NCBI GenBank assembly: GCA_037576215.1
Contig: JBANDB010000003.1
Location: 868,001 to 932,000 of the forward strand
Direction of reading: 5' to 3'
From: Armillaria gallica
Lineage: Eukaryota; Basidiomycota; Agaricomycetes; Agaricales; Physalacriaceae
DNA length: 64,000 bases
A program made the translations under genes and the position numbers. Each line of letters opens with the position of its first letter. Positions within the stretch are counted from its first letter, which is position 1. Shown one piece after another: positions 30,440 to 41,229 of this stretch. The notes beneath the pieces were generated by a model, which was not told the DNA's origin, ran no database searches, and worked only from the letters and a program-made list of their open reading frames with translations.

Positions 30440-31700
30440 TTCTGAGTGTAATATTCCCTGGATGGGCTCAAAAAAACAGGACATGACCCAAAGACTATTG
30501 CTGCACATATTCCAATACCGACCTCTACCCTGTGCACCCAAAAAAGGATAGATACAAAACATTGAGATTGGATAACCTCTTTCTGACTACATAACAAAGG
30601 CAATAAAATACACAATACCGAGAATCAAACCAAGGTCACACAATAATCAAGACTACAGCATAAACCACTGCACCAAGAAGCTTTACAAAACTGGTAAAAC
30701 AAGTGATATTTATACATTTTAGATGCTCAATACACTATTTTTTAAAAAAGCCCTGCAATGTTGCAGGGTATGACAGGGTGTTGGCAGTGCAGGCAGCAAC
30801 AGGAATAGTGTCATCAGTGAGCTTGGAGCATTACTTGTCCAAACAAGTGGTAGCAGTGTAGTGGAGGAGTAAATTAGGCTGGTGGCATGAGCAACAGGCT
30901 GGGGGCCAGGGTCAACATTGGATCCATGGCAATGACGAGGTTGGAGGGGGGAACAGACCTCACCACTGAATTCCCTGATGTCGAAAATAGGAGTGGTGGG
31001 GTTGTTGTCCTGGTAGCTTGGCTGTAGGGGAAAATATGGGGCAGGAAGGCTGGAGATGAGGATGGGGTGCCACTGCCAGATGACTGGGGCATCGTAGGCC
31101 CTGACACACAGCAGATTCATGTTCCCCCACTAAAATAATAGGGGATGCTCAAGTCTGTGGTTACTGGGGGCACTTAGTGGCACGAGGAACACCGATGTTG
31201 GGGTTTGGTGGAGTGGATAGTGGTGGGCGGGTGAATGACTGTATCGTCATAGTTGTGAGTGCAATCATTGCGCCTTTTGTCCATCCTTCAATGCCTAAAA
31301 GGGCTCCGTTGTCGTTGTCGTTGTTGGCCATTGGTGTCCCAATCTTCTTCCTGCCCTCCTTCTCAACATCTCCTGTCCTCCAGCATGTTCCCTCCATGCT
31401 ATGCTTCTCCAGTAACTCTCCCACAGACATTCCCATGACTCCGCATCCGAGTATGACTACCCTAGCTCCCGCTGCCATCTTGGTCATTATCCTCATGGCT
31501 AGTTGTGCCTTCGGTAGTCCTTCCCACACCGAGATGACAGCCAATGTCAAATCCCTGGATGTGGTATACTCTCTTGTGGCACACAGAAATCATGTACAGC
31601 AGCGATTGGCACCGATGTTGATGTGGCAGGTGCTAGGCAGGGTTGGGATGGGGTTGGGGGTCGTTTAATGGCTGTTGCGGCGGTCAGCATTGGTCATTGT
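30440..31700. repeat. dispersed repeat R4, copy 1, with a tRNA-like minus-strand head
   Basis: Aligns in diverged form with 32945-33903 and on to 35486-35700. Shared landmarks are the TTTTTTAAAAAAG block (30733 and 33126), a GCAATGTTG word and the tail near 31600-31640. On the minus strand 30675-30665 is a perfect box A (TGGTGCAGTGG) and 30631-30621 a box B with two changes. A minus-strand frame at 31161-31550 reads ARVVILGCGVMGMSVGELL. Its relic in copy 2 (about 33870-33740) is too damaged to judge. Nature uncertain: a SINE-headed composite or a decayed retroelement. Confidence 0.45.
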
Positions 31701-32494
31701 CGTTATGGAACTTGTGAATGTTGTGGTTACCATCGTCAGACCCTTGGCTGTAGCCCCAGGCTAAATGGAGTGGTTATAACCACAGGGTAAAAAATAGGCC
31801 TAAATCCACCATATTTAATCACCCAGGCTACAAAAACTATAATACAGTACAATTATATTCAAATAGGTGCCAGGCAATCAAGCATTTTTACTGATCAAGC
31901 CAAGGGTGCTCAGGAAATAATATTTTACACATAAGGTCAAAATATTTATTTCAGGCCAGTGGGTTGGAACCAACCAACCACATGACTCTATTATGCCTAT
32001 TTATAGGGCTATTTTATGATATCATATGTCTACTTTTAGGTCATACTCTGCCATGTTCTGGCACATCTGTCCACCGTTTTGTTTTGCTACTTTCCTGGTG
32101 ATATCTCACCATAATCGTTGAGTACACTCCTGTTCTATGAAAAGGATAATTCAAAATTTATTTTATTAAATTCTAAGAGCACCAAAAGGTCTCCCTCAGG
32201 AATTTTTTTCAGCCCCTCCGGAGCCAACCAACCACCCTACCAGATGTGCCAGGCTGACATTCCGGAGCACCCTTGGATCAAGCATTAAAATGTTTTGGAA
32301 TGGATAGCACTGCCACATCCCATTTTGGTATGATGGTCTATGGAGGTCAGACCAATGTTTGCTCAAATTCCTAGGTCAGTGCTCAATGATTGGGGTGATG
32401 AAAGAATGATAAAAAGGCAAAAATCTATTTTAAACAATTGCACAAGCCTATCCCAATGTCCCAACCACTGTAAGAACTGGATGTGAGAAGACAC
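31701..32494. other. AT-rich spacer, no gene
   Basis: No coding signal. One GGTTATAACC palindrome occurs near 31770. Confidence 0.3.
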
Positions 32495-32502
32495 ATCAGG
32501 AT

Positions 32503-32933
32503 TAGGGTTGCGCATGAAACCCTAGGTTTTGATACACTAGGGTTTCGGACCGGTAACTTACCGGTTAGTTACTGGTAATTTACCTCTGCCCGCTGGAGGA
32601 GTTTTCGTTGAGGTAACTTACCTGTCATGTGATGAGATTTGAGCAGCAATATCAGTACTATATTCAATCCTATTGTAGTTATATTTCATTTACAGTCAAA
32701 AACACATTTATGTAGCAATTTTCGATGAATCACACTTCAGGAGAAAGAAATTTGTGTAAAAGAATACGACAATGAAGATGCTGCAAAATTTTTGCAAATG
32801 ACGCGTGTCAGGCATGTGATTATACACGTGATAGGGTAAGTAATAGTAAATTACCATATCGAAACACCCCCCTTGGAGAGGGCTCAGTAAAAACGGTATG
32901 TTACCCCCCCTGGAGGTTTTGTGCACAACCCTA
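32503..32933. mobile_element. hAT-like MITE, family A, copy 2 (431 bp)
   Basis: Left end TAGGGTTGCGCATGAAACC; right end GGTTTTGTGCACAACCCTA. The 8-bp duplication ATCAGGAT (32495-32502) / GTCAGGAT (32934-32941) differs at one base. It shares termini and interior GGTAACTTACC-type words with 11676-12053. No coding capacity. Confidence 0.8.
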
Positions 32934-32944
32934 GTCAGGATAAC

Positions 32945-33903
32945 ATTGACAATATTGAATTTTTGTTGAAATCAATGCAAATAAAATAATACTGCCCAGG
33001 AGAGTCGAACTCAATACCCCACATTGGCCCAGAATCCAGTAGAGCGAGCTCAAATAAATGAGCCAGAAGGTCTTATTATATTAGACGAATATGCGGTATT
33101 TATATACAGGCACATTAAAATAATATTTAAAAAAAGACCAACAATGTTGTAGACCATGGCAGGCTATTGACGGGGATGATGGATATAAGGATGGCGTCAT
33201 TAGCAGTGTAAGTACCCTCATATTTGATATATGAGGTCGTGGAGGCTGAGGGGATGAGAGACCACTGGTGCCATGCAGAAAAGGTGGGGGGTTGGGTTTG
33301 ATGGGCGTTCAATGATGATTGTGGGGTCAAATAAGGAAATGAAGCATACCATTCCATTCTCCATAGCAGAGAACAGGTGTGGCAAAGTCGTTGCATGACT
33401 CAAGGAGCTGTACCGGGTTGTATGCATGAAAAAGGGCAGGGGGCAGGATGTGGGGTGGGCAGGCAGTGTTGATGACATCCAAAGCATGAAACAATCACAT
33501 AGTGGTGTTACCCCACTCAACGAATGGGAGGTGCACCAGTATGGGGTGCATAGGCGAGCAGGGTGGGCAGTGGCAGCCTGATGTTTGACGACGATGGCAG
33601 GGGCAGCAGCAGGTGTTGGGGTAGTCGCATAGCCAGTATTACTGGCGCATTTGGATAGTCCTTTGGTCATGCTTCGATGTCCCAAAAGGTGTGCGCATTG
33701 ACGTCCTGGTTAGCTGTCTGTACCCCGATCATCCTCCCGCCATCCTGCCCGATACTTTCCTGCCTGTTCCCACACCTCTGCGTCATCTACCATCCCCAAC
33801 AGCTCATTCATACTCTCCAGCATGATTCTGCAGCATCGTGGAGCCTCCCCCCATCCCTCCCATTGTCACCAGTATCGTCCAATTTGTTGTTGTTGTTGGC
33901 CGG
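32945..33903. repeat. dispersed repeat R4, copy 2, left part
   Basis: Left of the R1 insertion. A box B-like GAGTTCGACTCT lies on the minus strand at 33012-33001, in the same relation to the A-run block as in copy 1. The minus-strand frames are Pro/Thr-rich and broken. It continues at 35486 after R1 copy 2. Confidence 0.45.
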
Positions 33904-35485
33904 TGATACACTTGGTATCAGGCTACCCGTAGATTTTGTGATTTTCTATCAAATAGCGCAGTCTACAAGCGGTACAGAGAGCTATAGTGGAGGCTTTACA
34001 CTGATAGCTAGTATACTACATAAGATAGTGAGCAATACAGTACCAGAATGGACTTAGAAGCGATATCTAGATGAGTCAACTCTATAAGCCTTCAACACTG
34101 AATGCTATTCCCTGCCCAAAACAAGACTAGTTACAGTCGGAACCAAGGGACACATTGAGATGGGATACAAACCTAAAGCAGAACACAGAAGGACTAGATT
34201 ACTCATCATCTTTACGACCTGAATGAACCTAGAAGAGAATCGCTAAGTCCACAACGGTTCACAATGTGAAACAAACTTAGTCTAGAACACGAATAAACTT
34301 GGAATAACTGAATAACTGACACTTGGTGCTGAGATAGCTAAAGATCGCATGGTGATCGAAGCAAATACAATCTCGGTCCAACGATCGATCATGATCAGTG
34401 GTTACATCCTTGAAATACTGTGCAATTCATAGTATTGAATAGGAATCCACGCAGCAAGGCATGAAGGAGAAGCAAGGAGTTCCTATGGGCCATTAGGACA
34501 CTCCTTGGCAATAGAATGACCACTAGTCATTCTGTCCAACTGAATAGAAACCTTGGAATAGTGCAATCCTTGTAAATTAATTACTCATCATTTGTATTGA
34601 TACCCAAAGCTTGTACCATAATTACTTTTAGACACAAGCTCCTATACCTAGACTAGAAATCGTATAAATTAGCAGTGACTAGACGCATAATGGCAGGAAA
34701 GCATTCCCCTGTGTTTGTGCTAGTAGCCTTATAGCTACCTAATCAATCACTAGTTTTAATTGCACATCCTCGACTGAAGTGAATTAAGTTTACCAAGTCA
34801 ACCCCAAAAGGGCAGCTATAAGTAATCTAGAAGAACTAAGTAGGAAGAAGAGTCATCCCCGCATTTGCGCCTTGCTAGTTAATTGAACTGCTCCACATAC
34901 AAAGGCCTTGTGCTCCCTCACTGACTAAAGTGATCTAGACATGCTAAGTCAACCACAGACCAAAGACATTGCCTAGTTGAAGTGAAATAAGCCCCAGAAT
35001 GCTTTAAAGTTCAAATAGTTAATGAGTCTGTGTACTCTTTGTAAAACTTCAGTTCTTTGTTGCAAGTGTGTGTGCTTGTGTTGTAATCAAGTCCATGTAC
35101 TCCAGAGCAATTACGCTCTTTGTAGACCTCTACATCTTTGATTATTCAATTGTTAGAGCTTGTCTAGTTAAAGCCTTACCAGCTCTCCTAGACGAAGTCG
35201 TTTCGAGTCTAAGCCACTCAAATTATACCTTACAAACCCCCATGTCCATATACCTTGCTATCGCGATTAGTGTATCTTGTGTAAACACTTCTAGATTTGA
35301 ATCAAAGTTGTTTTGAAACAAACCCAATTGATTATCAATATCTAAGTACACCACGAGTGCTTCTACCATACTCACCCTCGAACTTAATATTGGTGATTGT
35401 GTGTGTGTGTGTGTGTGATTTAGTATCTAGATTGATGATCTAGACACTTGTTTCATTTGCGCACTGCCCGTTACCGAGCACATCA
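33904..35485 (+). repeat. dispersed repeat R1, copy 2 (uninterrupted, 1582 bp)
   Basis: Starts TGATACACTTGGTATCAGG and ends CCGTTACCGAGCACATCA, with a TG microsatellite at about 35397-35417. It is inserted in R4 copy 2, whose sequence resumes at once. The flanking CCGG (33900-33903) and CCAG (35486-35489) may be a 4-bp target duplication altered by one G-to-A change. It gives the uninterrupted sequence used to date the insertions in copies 1 and 3. Confidence 0.75.
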
Positions 35486-36115
35486 CCAGCGGATTTGGTG
35501 TCGATATGCCTCCATGGCAGCAGATGGTTGTTGATAGGGAATCTTCCAGTTGATGAGTGGTTGTTTCAGTGGGCAAATATGGTGCCCCACAGTGATTGGT
35601 CCCAATGTTGGTGTGGCGGATCCTGGGAGGATTGGAATGGGGACCAGGGGCATAGTAGCCACATTGGCGAGCATTGTCAGGGGTTGGCGTTGCCATTGTC
35701 AAGTGCAGAGGTATTGTCGTCAGGTCATCATGGGCTACGCAAAGTATTTCCTCATCTGAGGGCTTGTGTGTGGGGGTGGTGGTGGAATGGACTCTATCTG
35801 GGCTCTTGGGGCCACCGGATGCATAAAAAGAATCTAAAAAGTCCAGTAAGTATCAAAGAAATGAGTACATACCTTTTTTTTTGCCCACGAGAGGGCTGTT
35901 GAGCAAGTGTCTGGGGAGGTGTCATCATCGACGTGGTGGTAAAAGAGCACGAAAAGAGTGGCACAGCCACTCAATCGCTGCTCGGTCAGTCGGACCGCAG
36001 CGATTGAGTGAGCGGAATGAATGCTTGGAATTCATCCACTGCTCGAATCATTCACTCCGAGGTCCTGTAAAGCCTCAGGATACTCAATAATCAGTAGCTA
36101 TTATATATGTATGTA
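35486..36115. repeat. dispersed repeat R4, copy 2, right part
   Basis: About 35582-35700 matches 31590-31710 of R4 copy 1. About 35830-36115 matches 37310-37610. It contains the perfect 14-bp hairpin at 35968-36010. No reliable open frame. Confidence 0.5.
35968..36010. other. perfect 14-bp inverted repeat (hairpin) in R4
   Basis: CACTCAATCGCTGC, a 15-base loop and GCAGCGATTGAGTG. A second, imperfect stem follows (GAGCGGAATGA and TCATTCACTCC). The partner repeat at about 37458-37500 keeps GCTGC/GCAGC but has mispairs at the base. It may be a terminus or regulatory hairpin of the element. Confidence 0.6.
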
Positions 36116-36489
36116 TTTTTTAAAGGAGTGAATTGCAATAAGCCTTAGATAATAACAATTTCATGCTAAATTCCTCGCATTTTGGGCTTTTTCACTAGTC
36201 TATCCCTCCATACATCTATATATTGTAGCAGACAGTTAAAAGTCAATCATATATTCAATATTATACATATATCTACTCAATCTACCCTTCCGATCCATCC
36301 TGATCCACCAATACAAGCATATGCGGAACATAGAGAGTTTCGAACACACCTAACATGCATTCAGTAGTAGTTATTGATTGACTCCATCTAATGACTTTAA
36401 TATGATTTTAATTAAATATGGATATTATACAATGGATACTACCCTGCAAGGTGCAGAAATCACATGGCATTTAAATCTATTATACATAA

Positions 36490-37000
36490 AGACTTCTAGA
36501 TACTTTCTCCTGCTTCACAAAATGCAGTCCACCCACGATTGAAGCCATTTGTTTCGTGAAATCTAGATCAGTCTGAAATTCCGCGGCACCGGCAAAGTCC
36601 GAAAATAGTCGAGATTGGATTTCTCTGGCTAAAATTGAGATTCACAAAGGTGTATGGACTTGTACAAGAATGAAGATACCCAGGATATCATTATTCTGCT
36701 GTCGGTGAACCCAATCATATGCAAAAATTTGTTCAATTTCAGTGAAGACTTGAAAAATTTTTCCAACTGCTGCATTTGGATCAATATAATCCCACGATAA
36801 GTACATCCTGGTTTGCCCCAACACATCCAGCCAAAATAAGCAGTGCGCATGCAGGGAGAGGTTGAAAATACAATCAAATATATTTTCCGTGCCCACAGAT
36901 TTTTTTGTATGCCCACGCGATGAGCAGGAGGGTGGCAATTGCAGTTGCACCTGTACCAGAGCCATGTCTGCTCATTTTGGCCATGGCAGTGTCCTGTCAG
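36490..37000 (-). pseudogene. relic of an unrecognised gene with a membrane-like segment
   Basis: Minus-strand pieces with a coding look. A segment TGATAIATLLLIAWAYKKIC appears near 36950-36890, and YDWVHRQQNNDILGI follows in another frame. Near 36620-36490 comes FSDFAGAAEFQTDLDF, then KQMASIVGGLHFVKQEKVS before a stop. Frames shift and stops intervene, so introns or indels are needed. I do not recognise the family. Most of 36116-37219 outside this is AT-rich and empty. Confidence 0.3.
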
Positions 37001-37219
37001 CATTATATAAGTTAACTGATATGCGAGTGAAATTTACAGAAAGCAATATAAGCACCATTTGGTGCTTTTTCTGGGTCCAAAATTCAAAAATTTCCCCAGT
37101 AATGCTGATTTGAGATCCTATTTTGGGTTGCGGTTAACAACCAATGTGTAGGCTAATCACTCTGTGGTTATAACCACTTCTCTAGACTCAAGACTACAGT
37201 GTGGCCTAGTTGTCAATGC

Positions 37220-37615
37220 ATGTATCATATTGCTGCCTTGTTGGAGGGCTTGCATGCATGGTTGGGGATGGGGTTGGGTTGGAATGTGGGCACTTGAGGT
37301 CGCTGGTTGAATAAAAATGATCTAAAGATGTAAATAAGTAAAAGAATAATGATGACATACCTTTTTACACACACTAGGGGACTATTTTGAGTGTCAATGA
37401 GGTAGCATCATAGTTGGTGGTGGTGGAAAAGACAATGAAAGAAGCAGCACAGCCACCCAATCGCTGCTCAGTTGGTTGGACCGCAGCGATCAAGTGAGTG
37501 GAATGAAAGCTCAAAACCCACCTGGTACTCAAATCACTCACTCCGAGGCTCAAGAAAGCATCAGGATAAGCAATTACAAGTATGTATTATATTTATATGT
37601 ATATTGGAGAGTACT
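37220..37615. repeat. dispersed repeat R4, 3' part (third copy)
   Basis: Matches 35760-36115, including CAATCGCTGCTC and CCGCAGCGAT, and ends just before R2 copy 1. Confidence 0.5.
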
Positions 37616-37619
37616 GGTG

Positions 37620-39030
37620 ACACACTTGTAAAGCGTTCACACGTGTAATTCTGTGAAATGTATCAATATATACATTTTATAAAACCTAGATACCAAGGCA
37701 ATGAGATATACCTTAGAGCGCAATGTCCGGAGTGCAGGCAATGCAATACCTTGAGTGATGTTTGGTGGAGCGCAAGGCTTAACTGTAGAGTGATACCATA
37801 AGGGTCACACTAAGTCTAAAGCCCTGGCACTTGACACTGAGTACACTGACAATGCACAGAAGACATGCACTAAGAATAGAACCAGCGAAGCTCAGGAGAT
37901 AATTGATACTTCACGCAACCTTGATCTATGACGCACAAGGCACTGCCATGCCAGGAGCTAGTGCTCTAGACCTCAGAATGTTTAGAATTGAAGTAAGACC
38001 GATGTCTCTGACTTTGGCCAATGTGCGTGAGGCCTAGACTAAATGCTGGTGGTCCTAGAAGACCATGGAAATCACTAGAAGACATTATTACCATAAAGAT
38101 GAGTTGGATGCTAGACTACAACTCCGAGGAGATACTAGGCGACGTCAGTACATGTGGATAGCATGGCTAACTCATGTCGTGCAACTGAGAGACCAGGATC
38201 TGGCCCCGAGCTGGAGCTCTGAGTAAGCACCAAGCAATGGTGTGATTATAGCAACATGTGCAGGGCCCAAGAAAGGAAGTTCCGCAGGCCAAGAGTTACT
38301 ATTTAAGGTTGTATTAATTTGTAGAGTGCATAGTATAAATACCATAGTATAGTAATAGTGTACAAGTTTTCAGACCCCCCTTGTTGGAGTGTGAAAGCCC
38401 TCAGCTTAGTGCTCTAGCTTTGGGATTAGTTTGTAGCTTCAAGCAAGAGAATAGACCTTTTATTGATAACATTTGAGTGACTTGAGTATCACATGCAAGG
38501 CATAGAAAGCTAATGCAGGACTTGGGTACTGTTTGAGTGATTGGGTGACTTGTGCTCTAACCTGAGAATAAGAGATTTGTGTCATTGCAGACGCACTCTT
38601 GAGTTTTGAGGTTTTCTTGTGATGTGCAGTGCTACAGGCAGCAGAGGTTCAAACCCTTTGGTCTGGTTAGTGTTCGTACCGAGGCCTTCTTTAACACACG
38701 GTGCTACAGGTGGCAGAGGTTCAAACCCTTTGGTCTGATTAGTGCATGCTTGAGGGTTCTCATTTCCACAAGTGGCAGAGGTTCAAACCCTGTGGGTCTA
38801 TGATCAGTTTTGGAAGCTTGAGCATGTGGGTTCAAATCCTGTGGCTTGAGTGGATGTATTTTGAAGGGTTTCTGCTTAGAGCACAAGCTTTAAGTCATGT
38901 TTAGGGTGTGTTTAAGTTCTTTGTGGTCACCTGTGTGTGTCGCGCGAGGCTCATCGAGGGTTTTGTTGATGTGTGGCGATGTGTTGTGTATTGTAGTACA
39001 CCTTGCCTTGAGGCCTGGCGACATCTGTCG
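37620..39030 (+). repeat. dispersed repeat R2, copy 1 (truncated by R3)
   Basis: Begins TGACACACTTGTAAAG, matching the outer ends of copies 3 and 4 in reverse complement. It ends near 39030, where copy 2 would continue but R3 sequence starts. At 38640-38850 it carries four copies of a motif like AGGTTCAAACCCT spaced 50-75 bp apart. No gene. Confidence 0.7.
38644..38842 (+). repeat. array of AGGTTCAAACCCT motifs in R2 copy 1
   Basis: Motifs at 38644-38656, 38717-38729, 38779-38791 and about 38829-38841, most preceded by GTGGCAG and followed by TNTGG. Equivalent arrays lie at 44761-44955, 49340-49670 and 56174-56465. GGTTCAAACCC is one transition away from GGTTCGAACCC, which is both a perfect palindrome and a tRNA box B. 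Confidence 0.6.
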
Positions 39031-41150
39031 CCAGAGTCCTCAGGAACTGAACCAAGGCAAACAATGAATGACTTGAGGAAATCAGAGATTTGCACATAAG
39101 CATTGATGATCTCAGTGCCATGCTCACAAGAAGAGATGGCCTCGAGACCATCAGCCAACTTGCCAACAATCTTCTCACAATTCTTATGCAAGCAGTGCAT
39201 TACTCAACCAAGCAGAGCAATCTCGGCATTGATGTGTTTGACACGGTGAAGAGCTTAGTTGTGTACACCTATGAAACTAAGAGCAGCCTAGCATGAACAC
39301 ACACTAAACCTACAGTCAATCTCACTAACACACACACACCAATCTCTATAAGTGCAGAGGGGAGCAAGGAATTTAATTCTACTTGCACACTGACAGTATC
39401 CCAACAAATCTCAAGAGCTCTCTCTCAATGGCCCAATGCAATGTGAAGTAACCAGCAATATCTTAAGCACTCTTTATTTCTCCTCTGAAGCTTTTTACAA
39501 GAGAGCACAGCGAACCACACAACCCTCAAGGCAAAGACTTTTTATAAATTATACAAACAGACACACAGGTCTGTGAAAATGACACAGTCTGCTCAGTAAG
39601 CTCACTAAGTACGAATCGCCGCTAGGCCCAACTGTGCATGACTTTGCCTTCTTCTTAGCTCACTAAACCTAAATCCCAACTGGTCACAACAAAGGTCTGT
39701 TCAGTGAGCTTGCTAGTACAAAGTGCTGCTAGGTCCAACTGCACACACCTTCACCTTACTCTAGTCTGCTAAACCTGACTCCCAACTCATCACAAATAAG
39801 GTCCTTGGCACTCTCAAACAAATCACAATAAATCCTCAAACAAACAGGTCTTGCACACAGCAAGCTCACTAAGTAACAAGGCACCACCAGAGTTCTTTCA
39901 GCCAGTGTGCACCTACTACACCTTTGTGCAGCTATCATGGAGCAGCCCGATCTGGCCAATTCCCACATGAAAACACTCTCAACACAAAACACTCCTTCAC
40001 ACTACACCAGAAATGGAACAGAGCTTCTCTCAGATGTAACCAAGTATACTCTCAAGACCAGGGCAGCTTCACTGACTCCCAATCTTTTATTTATCTCAAG
40101 TAAACCAAAGTTTATTATCCAAAATCTCTCTCTGATTCTATTTCTCTGTGAGCTTGCTACAATGTGCAAGCCTGGAAGCCAACTAATGACTCTTGCCAAA
40201 ATACAGTCTCTCAACACTTGTCTGTTATGATTTCCAAGGGTAGTGACTAGTAGGCTCACTATGCAAGGCAGGAGACCCACAGATTCTGAGCTAAACCTTT
40301 TAAATGCAACTCAAGCCATTCACACTATGCCTTAGCAGAGAAGAGGACAAATAGTAACTTGAATTTTACACTGGCTAACTGAACTATTTATATACTATGA
40401 GCAAAAGGTGATTACAAACAGTCCATGAGTAAGATAACTAGTCTAGATCTTTTGATGAATTTCTACATTTTTCGATGTCAGTCCTCCACAGCTGCAGTAT
40501 TCCTTGGCAGGTGTGTTAGACTGTCTCTGATTGGTCTCTTCAAGGTGTACTCTGTGCCCTGTGATGACAGTGCATATAAAAAGTCACCTCCATGGGCCTA
40601 GGACATTGGCCACTGATGATTAAGTCTGTGGCATCTCTCTTCTGGAGCTCTTTTCTGGTGGACAGCTCCTTTCTTAAGCATATTAGCCCTTGAGCCTTTC
40701 AGATTTCTAGCAATCTTCCTAATCTCTTAGCTGAAACCCATGTACTGGGCCTGCCTCATGATATCTCTCCATTTCCATCCTCACATGAGGTTATCTCTGG
40801 ATTTTCAGGCACCATGCTTCTTTTATTAAGCGAGCACATGGCTATCATCATTATTATGTCACAATCCACTCTAAGTTCATCCTACTGATGCGAGCGCAGG
40901 TCAAGCTTATTGGAAGGAGTGAGCTCACTCATTGGCCTTTCTGTCAAGCCTGCCCTTCAGATACAGTGCTATGACCAAGTCCTTGGTTAACTCTGTTGTT
41001 TCCATTGACATACTGCAACATCACTTTAGTAACCTCACTTAGAATAGGTCTCCACATATCTGCTTAGCAAGCTCACTAAGTGTAGCCTAATGCTTAAACA
41101 TGCTGAATTGCGAATTTACATGGGTAGCCATGCCACGGGCGTGACAACGG
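39030..41150. repeat. dispersed repeat R3, copy 1
   Basis: The part at about 39250-39560 is found in reverse complement at about 58430-58700. From 39590 to 41090 the word GCTCACTAAGT or its relatives (GCAAGCTCACTAAG, GTGAGCTTGCTA) recurs at least eight times at irregular spacing, giving a loose tandem character. The right boundary is approximate. Confidence 0.45.
39065..39296 (+). pseudogene. short coding relic at the left end of R3
   Basis: Reading LEEIRDLHISIDDLSAMLTR, then ISQLANNLLTILMQAVHYS and DVFDTVKSLVVYTYET, with a stop at 39294. It is helical and amphipathic in character. A TGA just before LEEIRDL suggests the frame once extended further. The end of the same frame is still visible, damaged, in R3 copy 2 near 58720-58675. 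Unknown; possibly a small structural protein of the element. Confidence 0.35.
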
Positions 41151-41229
41151 TCGACACCATGGTGAATAGCTGAAGGAGAAATAAGATCAGGAAGAAATAG
41201 TAATGTACACTGGAAGAAAGAACATACCT

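Noticed and set aside
31177..31668. 163-codon plus-strand frame
   Set aside because: Low-complexity Pro/Ser/Ala, antisense to another frame, not kept in the second R4 copy.
27540..35485. R1 copies 1 and 2 as the two LTRs of one 8-kb retrotransposon
   Set aside because: Direct orientation fits, but there is no matching target duplication, no primer-binding site, no polypurine tract and no pol domain between them. A third copy is isolated and inverted.
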